DNA of 64,000 nucleotides from Hypomyces perniciosus (taxonomy: Eukaryota > Ascomycota > Sordariomycetes > Hypocreales > Hypocreaceae). Below are positions 33,281 through 43,341 of this stretch, piece by piece. Below the pieces are notes generated by a model, which saw only the letters and a list, made by a program, of their open reading frames with translations, was not told the DNA's origin and made no database searches. Position 1 is the stretch's first letter, and each line of letters starts with the position of its first letter. The stretch lies in contig SPDT01000002.1 in the NCBI GenBank assembly GCA_008477525.1, positions 434,001 through 498,000 on the forward strand, in the 5' to 3' direction. The position numbers and the translations under genes were made by a program.

Positions 33281-34380
33281 CGGTATTCATTCCTAATTGA
33301 TGGCTGGCTGAAAATGAGATGATATGGCCTGTGAGTCTACATACATGATGCAAGACAGGTTTTGGCCTCGAATTTTGAGATGTATGATTGGCGGAAAATA
33401 CGATAAAATAGGGTAATTTCAATTTAGAGACATATGAAGATCAATACTACATGATTCATCCGGGAATGGAGCGGCAGGTCGGGGACCTTGGCAGTCGTGC
33501 AGAGTATACGCAGCATTTTATGCAACAATTGCAGAATACAACGCCTATACGGAGTACGAAGTACGCCTTGGGCGTTCATCCTACACCCCACCAGAATCAA
33601 ATAGTACCACGCAATACGGAGTACTTGTTTCACTATTATCCGATATTACCCAGCAAGTAGCTGGACAATTCTCTTGCGTGAAATGCATGCGTGGTGAAGT
33701 ATAGCGACTTAATCAACTCAATATCGCGAAGCAAACTTCTGTAGTGTTGTCACGATTGTGGCTGGCCTGTGGCTAGCTGAGTCATATGCATGTCTTGTAT
33801 GCATAGGACCGCAATAAGCCAACGTCCCGGTGACTGGTTGCGATGAACTGCGGGGAAGCCAAGGATACATTTGACTTCGTCCATCTGATAGTCTCTTGAG
33901 CGTGTCCTAAGTATCAAACGACTTCAATGGCCTTGGGTTATCTGGCTGACTTTGAGGTCGGAGAGGAAACATCGATGACAGCTATTCAATAGGGGATGGA
34001 GAACCAGTCTGTTCCTGGGTTTCCCACATATAGCTTCCCGTATATCCTTGGTTCATGGTGAGTGTATTGGAGCCTAAAATAAGAGTGAAGTCGCAGCCAT
34101 TTGAGAGAGGGCTTGGGTGGTATGCCTAACGTGAGTGAAACAGTCTTTCAGCTGGCAAAAAGGATTCCTTGATTGGACGTTGCAATTGCGTTCTCGGATT
34201 CTTATTCAGTAAGACACATGTGATATATGCTGCGACATATTCGTGATGAAAGCTTCTCTTAGCATTGGTTAGGAGCAAAACCTCCAAGATCCTATCCACT
34301 TGCCAAGCCACATCACTCTTGATTTGGGCAATCATATAAGCCGGAAGTTGCATTGTGCGTGCGGGGTTGGAGTCAATGTC

Positions 34381-34402
34381 TGATATGAGTAAGAGTGAAT
34401 TT
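34381..34402 (+). repeat. 22-bp promoter repeat, copy 2 (MACPF side)
   Basis: Exact 22-bp match to 33259-33280, with TGGCTGGCTG following at 34438-34447. About 390 bp upstream of the MACPF-like start. Confidence 0.7.
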
Positions 34403-34639
34403 ATACGTCGAATAGAAATCTTTGGATCGTCGGCTTGTGGCTGGCTGTAAAGTAGACTGACGTGATATTGCTGTTTGATGGTTGCTCAACTGGCCGTGTC
34501 CTAGACATAGATGCAAGGCCTACCACTTTGCTCAGGCTTCATTGCAGTGGCGAGGTAGGGTCCAATCTCAAGACCGATATTTCGACAGTTATTCAGAACG
34601 TGGAGAAGGTGGTCTTACTTCAGAAGTGCTCCCATAGGA

Positions 34640-34647
34640 TATAAATA
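34640..34647 (+). promoter_or_regulatory. TATA box of the MACPF-like gene
   Basis: TATAAATA about 147 bp before the MACPF-like ATG. Confidence 0.45.
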
Positions 34648-34786
34648 CATTCCATGTTTCCCTCTAATTAAACTCATGTTGCTCCACTGCTAGAAGAACA
34701 AGCTACCCATCAGTGCAGGCATTCATCTTGAGTATTTTACAACCTCATTGAGCTCATACTCCCTTTCTTCACTGTCTCAAGCTGCG

Positions 34787-36846
34787 ATGTCGAATCAGGA
34801 ACGAGTTCCGTACACGGATGGTCTCCTTGAAGGCCAAGGGTAATGATCTATCACGAACGCAGTCCTTGTCTAGCCTCAAGTCATACTAAAGATTTGCCTA
34901 GTTTCAACACCTATCTTCAAGATGGCCGCATGAGCGACGCCGTCACTATAACAAAAGACCCTCAGCCAACGCCTCCACCCGTTAAAAAGGTTTACGATTC
35001 TGAGCAGATCAGTGACTACCAGTGAGATTCTCAGGGAATAATTGATTTCAAAATTGTCCTTTCTAACTACAGGATACAGGAAGCTCGTTGAAACCCTTGA
35101 GATCAGTGCTGGTGCGGGTATTTCTAAATGGGGAATCGGAGTTGAAGTTGATGCCAAGTTTCTTAATCGGAGTGAGGTATGATTTAGGTTGCCCCAAGAA
35201 CATATTTATGATACTGACCCTGTTGAACTCAGTTCACGGAGAGCTTCTTGACATACCTCGTCAAGGTCGATGTTCAGCAACAGTCAGCTGCCACCGCCCA
35301 CTATTCCTTCAACTGGCCCTCGCCAGATCCACCCCACCCCCAAGAGACGTATGGGGATCGTTTTATTAGTGGTAATTTTCCTCTATTCTCTTCTTTCAGC
35401 ATCCTTGTAATTTATTTCCTGACAATTGCCCAGAATTCCTGAAAGGCGGTGCCTTCTTTGCTCGAGTGTCTATCATCACTAAGGACACGAGCATGCATCA
35501 AGAAATTGAGCAATCGTAAGTATCCCAGTGACTCAAAGAATAGACAATAAACAATAGACAATAAACTAACGGAATTTTCAAACAAGGGCCAAAGTCGTAT
35601 TCCCTATTTACGGAGTCATGGGCCAAGTCACGGAAGACGTTAAAAAGAGTATCGACAAGATCTACCAGCACTCGGAGGTGCGCATCCACATCTGTTCCAT
35701 TGGAGCTCCTCCGGGGTACCATGCGGAATTGAGTGTTGGTCAAAATGACGACGAACTCCTTCAACTCAAGGCAAAAGCAGACCAGTTCTATAAAGATGCC
35801 CAGAAGATGAACTGGAAGCGACTGTAAGTAATGCGCATCTCTGTGACAGATGCTGAGAAAAATTAACATGTTAAAGTGCACTACTCGAAAGTTACACCAA
35901 TGTTCCTAACTTCAAGGGCCAATTCACCCCATTGGATTACAGCGAAGCAAAGGACAAGAGCTGGTTGCATTTCAACAATTTTGTCGCATATCAAGGCATT
36001 CGGGAAACAATCCGTAGCAGTATAACACCCTACCCAAACCAAAGTCCCTATATCACAAGTATTTCTGACCTACTTCATCACAGTCCTGCCAGCGCATTAC
36101 GAAGGTGGCGAAGCAGAAAAGGGGAAATTGGACGTGCGTGCGAATGATATACTGGAGGGCTATAGAACCTGGGTATTCTCAACCAAATGATTTATCATGA
36201 ATCCGCTCTGCTGCTAACCACCAATTTTAGATTACAAGTGTCACCATCGACCCAATCAAGGTCAGGAACCCGCCGCCATACGAACCTCCCGAAGAATTCC
36301 TTAAAGAAGTGTTGGTAAGCTACGGAAAAACCTGTTAAGTTTGGTCCAGTGCTGTGCTGACTTGTGGCACTCGGTGGGAAGCGTGCGGTCCGTATCACTC
36401 GTTACTACGCCCAAAGACTTCGCCTGAAGGGTGGCCGTTGGACTGATAGTATGCATGGCTCAGTTCTTTGATTTCCTTTCTCGAGTCACTGTCACTAAGC
36501 TAATTTCTGTGACACAGTCATCGACAAAGAGAAGCGCACAGGGCCAGACGTGAAACAGCTTTTCGAGATTATGGCCTTTGATTTCGGCGATGTCATTGGC
36601 ATTACTAATGTCTTGTTTGGAAGGAACTCGAAGGATCAGTATCTATGCCTGATTGGTAGGAAGATGCCTTCGACCTACGAGCAACTGAGCCAATTGTGGG
36701 CTTCCGAAAACAAGGTTCCTGGGATTTTCGAACAACAGGTCAACGTCTATGATCAAGGAGAGATCGGGTGTATCGAGCTTGAGTTGGGTAGTGGAAGTCG
36801 TGATGAGACTCCCCTCTTTACCTTTTACGCTGGAAAGCCTGAATAG
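34787..36846 (+). CDS. MACPF (membrane-attack/perforin-like) domain protein
   Basis: Eleven exons: 34787-34839, 34902-35021, 35080-35176, 35233-35371, 35434-35515, 35587-35823, 35877-36019, 36084-36133, 36231-36314, 36382-36448, 36518-36846, giving 466 aa with all phases consistent. No signal peptide. Residues 130-142 match the MACPF signature Y-G-x-x-F/Y-x6-G-G (YGDRF, six residues, GG). Before it lie a Gly-rich strand (EISAGAGISKWGIGVEVDAKF) and an amphipathic strand region; after it come helical segments (EDVKKSIDKIYQHSEV, DDELLQLKAKADQFYKDAQK) of the kind that unfurl into membrane hairpins. The C-terminal domain (NVYDQGEIGCIELELG) is unassigned. MACPF proteins form membrane pores. The divergent aegerolysin neighbour suggests a two-component system. 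Ten introns is many for this window. Exons 8-10 are the least certain. Confidence 0.78.
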
Positions 36847-38498
36847 GCAGTCTAGTGAGGTTGCTGGTGTGTAGACTCACATATGCCGGACATTGGCAGT
36901 TGAGTTTCAGCCATGGCCGGCAACCTCGGGAGGAGCTCATGTTGGCATACTTGACCACCCTTGATGTTTGTTACGGATTACCTTTGCGGACAATACACTC
37001 TTTTACTGTTTTCTCCCTAGATGGGAACTTGAGAGAACATTGCAGAAGCATATTTCTGCTGGTTGGCATTTTGTGATTGATGCTAGTTTGAAGTTCCACT
37101 GGTAAACAGTGCCTGGTGGAACACCGATCAAACGTCCTTTGAGTGGCTCGATGCCATTATACAGCCAGGTTGGCAACTGCTGGAGCCCCGGTATCTTGAT
37201 TGGGATATTGTCTTCATCCCTTCAATGTACGAGTTGCCGTAAACACTCTCAGGTATCTATAATACAATCAATTTGGTAGTGGGTGAAGTTGGCGGGGTCG
37301 TCTGGAGTGAAGGTGGCTGGGAGCTAGGAGAGTTAGGGCAGTTAGCGGCCCGTGGCACATGTTTTAGTGGATGGCCCAGGCGTGCAGGCCCCTGAGCACT
37401 CCACTGGAGCTTTGCTTCTTCAAGCGGCCCCAGTCCATATTAATGCGGGGATAGATATCTTGGTTTGAGACAGACAGTATGTACTTGAGTACCAGTCGTA
37501 CAAAGTACTAGATAAATGGATAGAGAGATTCTCTCGTTCGATGGCCCGTTTGTTTAATATTGATTGGTATGAGACCATTCTAGAAGACGAAGAAGCATCT
37601 GCTGTCTATTATCTTGCATCTAGATAAGAGATTGCACCAACGCTACATACAGTAAGTAGCATCTCTCGGAGTAACCCGTCATGCATACGGAGCACACCGA
37701 CTTGGTGTTAGTGGTTGGTTTTTCTGGTGGCTTTGACCAGCTGCAGGGCCTCTTCCAGCTTCTGGCCAGCCTCTCTCCCTCTGCCTTGAGTGATACGAGA
37801 GCGAGATTCAAATCATGGTGATAGGAAATGGAGGGTCTCAGCGAGTAAATATGACACAATGCTAAACGGTGTCGGCGTCTATAATAGATCCATGGATACT
37901 AACCAAAAGTCAATCTAAATGCTGGAATCATCGATCAGCGCCCTGTCAATAACCGCCCAATTGGCTTCCAGGGCCTCCCACTCCACTAATAATGGCTGTG
38001 GTTGGTGCTGCAGCCGCCCGGAGTATTACATACTAAGGTAGGTTAAGGTAGTTAGGTGCGGAGTACGAAGTACGGAGTAGTGTTACCACAGCACCACTTA
38101 CTTGAAGATATCCCATCAATCCGCCACCCTGCATCTGCATTTGCATCTGCATTTGCATGAGCGAGAGAGTAAAGTACGTATGCGTGTGCGTGTGCGTGTG
38201 CGTATACATGCAGCCAATCACTCGCTTTCGAATGCCATCATTGATAGGCTCCCTCTAGAGGAGACTGGCCGAGACCGAGACATAGACCGAGACATATCCC
38301 CAACTCACTCACGTGGAGGCCAAAACTTGTCCTGTTTCTCCTCATTCTGATCCTCAATCCTATTACTGCTCCGTCCTCTCAACCCCATCTTTGTCTACTA
38401 AACTTTCTTTCTTTCTTTTCTGTTTCTGCTCCTGTCTTTCTTGTCTCTACCTTGCTCATACCTCCGCTCATGATCCTACGCGCCTCCGCGGCCAACAA
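36847..38498. other. Intergenic region with a possible coding relic
   Basis: Two overlapping protein-like pieces lie at about 37018-37106 (RWELERTLQKHISAGWHFVI) and 37085-37243 (ending YLDWDIVFIPSMYELP and a stop) in frames one base apart. They may be a broken gene. The rest shows no gene; it carries the dispersed motif at 38064-38079 and microsatellites near 38130-38202. Confidence 0.35.
38130..38202. repeat. Microsatellites upstream of the four-TM gene
   Basis: A TGCATC/TGCATT hexamer array (38130-38158) followed by a TGTGCG-type array (about 38181-38202), about 300 bp before the next start. At 38268-38297 there is also a short CCGAGACATA-type duplication. Confidence 0.75.
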
Positions 38499-39221
38499 AT
38501 GACGAGAGGTCGCTTCCCAGGCACCTATGCCTTCGCCCAGGTAGTCGCCCGCACGCTGGGCTGGATGACCTCCGTGGCGACGATGGTCATCCTGGCGTTT
38601 GTTGTCAATCGCTGGCCAGGGAAGGGCGGAGCCATAGCGGCTGGCGTCGTTGGGGTGAGTGAAACCATCGCCATCGCAATTCTGGCTTGACTTGACTTAC
38701 TGACTGACCAACCATCAAGTGCGCCATCGCACTGCTCAACGACTCCTGGATCGTCGCCTCTACTATCGATCGCTCCCTCGGCTTCCCGCGTATGACGCCC
38801 GCCCGCTGTCTCCTCCACGATCTCTTCGCCCTCGCCATCTGCCTCGGCGGCATTGTCATGATCATCTTCTCCCGCTACACCTACGAAGCCAACGGGTTTG
38901 CCTCCCTCGACAGCAAGACTCTCCCCGGCGACAGCGGCGACACCGACATCTATAGTAGAGATGGCTTTTCGCAGAGTAAAATGCTGGCCATTGCCGTTTG
39001 GTTTCTTACCACCATCGTGTAAGCGCTTCCCCGCTACCACCAGCCACGCCATTTCCGACTACCTAATCTACGTACAATCTACGTTATACAGAGTGCTAAC
39101 CACGGATTTGTTCAGAATATGGCGATTCATCCTCATCATATGGGGCTGCTTTGAGTGCTTCGCACAGTTTCGGAGAATTCATGCGCGTATGCGCCGCGAC
39201 ATGATTGAAGCGCCATCTTGA
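38499..39221 (+). CDS. Small four-TM membrane protein of unknown function
   Basis: Three exons (38499-38654, 38720-39018, 39116-39221) give 186 aa. Four hydrophobic segments: AQVVARTLGWMTSVATMVIL, AIAAGVVGCAIALLNDSWIV, LLHDLFALAICLGGIVMIIF and the last pair MLAIAVWFLTTIV / WRFILIIWGCFECF. This is the size and spacing of fungal MARVEL-like four-helix proteins, but I see no decisive motif. A DSK...GDSGDTDIYSRDG loop separates TM3 and TM4, and the tail is basic (RRIHARMRRDM). The last intron has two in-frame acceptors, 39091 and 39115. I chose 39115 because TGCTAAC lies 15 bp before it; the other adds eight residues. Confidence 0.75.
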
Positions 39222-39700
39222 CGGTCAGTCGCATACGAGCACGAACGAGTAACAAACAGGCAGGGCCACAAAGGTTGTTTCATTTCGTTTCGTTTCGTTT
39301 TCTTTCGTTTTGGACATCAAATGGGTTGGACCGAGGTTCGGTGTTTTATGGAGTCACTACTGGGGGTCCGGCGCGTTCGGTATTCGGATTTTGGTCAATC
39401 ATTACGGACTTGTACGCACGCATATCAACGAATATACCCTAGGTAAATATGAATGACAATATACGCTCTCTGTTCGAGAGCCTTCTGAACCTACAGACCC
39501 AACGAGAAAATGAGCACGAAAGCTGCCTAGGAAAGGGTTGCACCAGTACGAGGACATGGCCAATCATCCATTCTGTCTTAGTCGGTGATCTGCGCATACG
39601 GGGTCTTATCGACTGCGCCCTACGTCACAATGATGTCCGCCAAGTCCCCAAACATCATAATCAAGACAATCTTATCCCTTGACCAATCCTTCCAACCTTC
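39222..39700. other. Convergent intergenic region
   Basis: 3' flanks of the four-TM gene and the NTF2-like gene. A GTTTC-type tandem stretch (about 39283-39313) is present. No gene is supported. Confidence 0.4.
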
Positions 39701-40459
39701 CTAGTTTGTCTTCTTCAATGGAGTCTTGTTGAGAGCATAGAAGAGCGGTAGGAAGACGAGAGAGAGCACCACACACAGCCCAGTGCTGTACAGTTGCCAC
39801 AAGAACCAAATCAATGGGCCCAGGGCAGGCAGAACGAACCGAAAGAGGTCATTTGGCTGGTAATTGTCCTCCTGGCTGATGATGTAATACTTGGCCCTCT
39901 CTTGTCCCACACCCGCGAGTGCGCTGGCGTAATTCTTCTGGCCAGACTCGGAGGGCTTCTGGACGAGTTGCAGAACAGTGACGAGCCGCACGGGAGCCTT
40001 GTAGAACGGGACGAACCATATCTCAACAGTTTGATGCATAGAGACGTAAAGAAGACCCGTCTTTTGGTCAAATGCTGCAGCAAGAAGCATACATGGTTAG
40101 CACAAGGAATCTCCCTCGTTGTCCATCTCGTCAACCGTTCGACATACCTGTTGCGTCAATCTTGAGGCTGGTTCGAGGGCTCATGATGCGATACCAGCGG
40201 AAGATGCCATGGATGAGCCATCGCGAGTCAGTCTCGCCAGCAAAGGGAATGACGCCCTTGGAGAACGACGGGACTCGACAGAATGGATGCGTGAAGGATG
40301 CATTGGGGAGGAAGTACGTGTTCAACGCATCATCCTGCTCTTGAGCTGATCCCACACACAAGTTTTCAATGACACCGGAAATCTCCCGTGCTATAATAGG
40401 TATGTATAAGCCAAGAGCTTACATATGCAAGCCGTGAAGAACATACCTGGATTCTCCAT
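39701..40459 (-). CDS. SigF-like NTF2-like domain protein with C-terminal membrane anchor
   Basis: Three exons (40459-40447, 40390-40148, 40074-39701) give 209 aa. The first exon is tiny (MENP plus one base), yet all phases agree. The order REISGVIENLC, LNTYFLPNASFTHPFCRV, DSRWLIHGIFRWYRIMSPRT, TGLLYVSMHQTVEIWFVPFY, APVRLVTVLQL matches a conserved family of ascomycete proteins with an NTF2-like fold. The C-terminus has a long hydrophobic segment (FVLPALGPLIWFLWQLYSTG and on) and ends KKTN, a possible dilysine-type ER signal. Function unknown. A ligand-binding or small enzymatic role at the ER membrane is possible. Confidence 0.8.
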
Positions 40460-41049
40460 CTTGGCTGTTCAACGGAAGAAAAAAAGGTATTGAATCAATG
40501 GAAATAGAGGAATCCCAAAAGAGTAGAGGTATAGATCAATGTCTGGGAAAACAAAACAAAAAAGTGTTGAAAGAGGTGGAAGCGCGTTCTTGGGGGAGAG
40601 AGGACAAGAGAAGACAGGACATAAACAGGAACAACGTTTCGGCCACAATTGATGAAACTGGCCCCCAAATCACATGCAAAACTCAAATATATGACGCTGC
40701 GTGTTATCCCATCGCTTCCGGAGAGAGTTTCCAAACTCAATGGCCAATGACGAGTTCATCAGAGTGCGGAGCTCGTTTGCAACCTGCAGATGATGCGATA
40801 CCAGCGATGAAAACCTGACGTCACCATCACGAAGCTCCCCAAAATCCACCCGCCCTTCTGCTTCTCCCCCTTCCATGTTTTCTGCGGCTGAGCTCCCAAC
40901 AAATTGTTGGGAGGAGAGCAAGGAAAAAAACGATATAAGATACTGTCTCAGCTTAGGTTCAACAATTTCTCTACTTGGTTCTTTAATTATTCCGTTTTTT
41001 GCCTTCTGATGGTTTAGCCTATTCATAGGTAGCTGATAGTATCCCCATC
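40460..41049. other. Divergent promoter region (NTF2-like / monooxygenase)
   Basis: Two genes diverge here. No gene or clear regulatory motif is supported. Confidence 0.4.
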
Positions 41050-42737
41050 ATGGCTCAACGCTCAAGCATGGCCAATCCACTCATCAATCCATTGCTATTC
41101 CTTTACCAGCTATGGCAATGGATCATTGACAGAGCTCTCTCGCCTAATCCCCCCCATTTGGACACTCCTTTGCAACGGCCAAAGATTGCCATCATCGGTG
41201 CTGGTATCACTGGTGTCTCGGCAGCAGCCCATTGTGTTGGCCATGGATTCGACGTCGTTCTCTTCGAGGCTGGTTCCAGGGAAAACTTAGGTGGTATTTG
41301 GAGTGTAAGTTCTCTATACCATACCTACACCCATGCCCTCTCCCTCTCGACATTACAATGGTTGGCTGATACAGGTTCGCGTCCTGCAGAAAGTCAATGT
41401 CACTTCCGGTCTTCAAATCCATTCCATCATGTTCCGCTTCCACCCCTCTATCAGCTGGGAGAGAGGGTATCCCAATCGCAACCAAATCCTCAGCCAGATT
41501 GAGCAGCTCTGGAAGCGCTATGGCCTTCAAAGGATGACCAAATTCAACTTCAAAGTGGACGCTGTGACGCAAGACGAGGATACCCGGTGGATCATCAACA
41601 ATGACCCGGCAAACGGACTCTTTGATGGCCTCATTGTTGCTGTCGGAACTTGTGGTGAACCCAAGGTCCCTCATATCACCGGCATGGATGAATTCAAGGG
41701 CCATATCTACCACTCAAGTGAATTAACCGGGTAAGTGAAGCCTCGAAACTCTTTCTCTCACAATCAACCTCATTAACACCCACAATAGCAAAGACGTCAA
41801 GGATAAGCATGTCGCCATTATTGGAGGAGGCGCCTCAGCCGTCGAGGCCCTCGAATTCGCCTCCACCAACGACGCGGCCAAAATCTCCATCCTCTCTCGA
41901 TCCGACAAATGGATCATTCCCCGCAACATGGTCGTTGACGTCCTGCTCAGCTTCAACATCTTCGGACAAGAGACCATCTTTTCCTTCATCCCCGAGTTCT
42001 TCCTCCGCAAGTTCTTCTACCGCGATCTCCAGGACCTAGCGCCCACCCATGAGAAAGGCCTATTCATGAGCACGCCCATGGTGAATTCCGACGTCATGGA
42101 CAAAATCCGCCAGGGCAAAGCAGAATGGATCCGCGGAGACATTGAAAACTTCGTCGAAGATGGTGTCGTCGTAAACCGCCGCGCCAGAGGCGTCCCCAAA
42201 GGCGGCCCGGGTCACGAACAACTCGTCAACGCCGATGTTGTCATCATGGCCACCGGCTTCCAAAGACCTTCGCTGGCAATGCTTCCTGAGGACTGCTTCG
42301 AGGAACCATACGGCCCTCCCAACTGGTATCTACAGACATTCCCACCCGCTCACCCCTCCGTCTCGGCCATTAACTCGACTTACATCGAAGCCATCGGCGT
42401 GGTGGGCAACTGGCACATCGGCATCTACACCCGCATCCTCCTCATGTTCCTCGTTGACCCACTGACCCGCCCGAGCCGCAAGTGGATGCAGCGCTGGATC
42501 GGCATGACGCGATTCCTCAAGCAGTTCAGCCCCATGAAAGCCTTCGACTTCTTCACTTACCTGGAGCTGCTCTGGTGGTTCACTTTCTGCGTTGCCATCA
42601 ACCCGTTCCGTTGGAAGTGGGCGCTGTTTGTGTTCTTTGGTATTGGTCTGGGTATTCCCCAGACTATCATCACGACGGAGAAGCGGTTCATTAATGGGGA
42701 GGGTTACACTCACATGGACCAGGGGGTGAGCTTGTAA
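41050..42737 (+). CDS. Membrane-anchored flavin-dependent monooxygenase (FMO/Baeyer-Villiger-like)
   Basis: Three exons (41050-41304, 41390-41730, 41789-42737) give 514 aa. An N-terminal hydrophobic stretch (PLLFLYQLWQWII) precedes the FAD-binding GAGITG (residues 50-55) with the acidic strand end VVLFEAG and GGIWS. A second nucleotide-binding GGGASA (about 211-216) is the NADPH site, and MATGF is the usual ATG motif. The C-terminal third holds two hydrophobic segments (LELLWWFTFCVAINPF and WALFVFFGIGLGIPQTII), so the enzyme is probably tethered to the ER. Such enzymes insert oxygen into small organic substrates. For the first acceptor I chose 41389 over 41374 (five residues longer) because GIWSKVN fits the family better. 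Confidence 0.87.
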
Positions 42738-43341
42738 AGCTGACAAGTCCCGACTCCGATCAAATGCCAAAGTAGGGGAGAAGTGAGGGACACAAAAGTG
42801 ATCAACTTCCATCGTATTGGTGGTTGTTTGGACGGCTCTTATGAAGGACATGACATATTTGAGACTGGCTCTGGTTCGTTATGGAACAATGGGTTAGGGA
42901 ACACAGGGTGCAGGAAGGGTCAAGGTTCATGAAAACGCCGTGATGCCATCGGCGAAGAAAAAAGCAACCATGTTGGGTCAAAAAGTACTAGAATGTGTAG
43001 GAAGACTGAAACTTATCAATCAAGCAAGCTAAATGACCTATCCAACTTCACAGACCAAAATAGTCCTCTCAGTCAAGGATGTGATAGCTATATTTACAGC
43101 TCTGGACCTAAGTATATAACCCGCTACTGTCATTAATCATCTCAGTATTTACCTACCCCCTTTGCCAGTAATGAACCAATCCAAGAAACACTCCAAGATG
43201 CATTCATTTTTATCCTTGGTCTTGATACAGAGTAAAAACAGGTCGGCCACCTCCAGGACTCCCACATTGATGCGCCTTCGTATATTCGAAACCAGACTCC
43301 CACCGCTGGGCTGCGATCATGTTCCACTCTGCGTGTCGAGC
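42738..43341. other. Convergent intergenic region (monooxygenase / AKR1)
   Basis: 3' flanks of converging genes. No other feature is supported. Confidence 0.4.

Larger units (their letters stand above)
32965..34786. promoter_or_regulatory. Divergent promoter region, aegerolysin / MACPF-like
   Basis: 1.8 kb with no supported gene between two divergent starts. It carries TATA-like boxes at similar distance from each start, and a 22-bp exact repeat, one copy near each gene. Dispersed-motif copies lie at 33548-33563 and 33615-33623. Confidence 0.5.
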
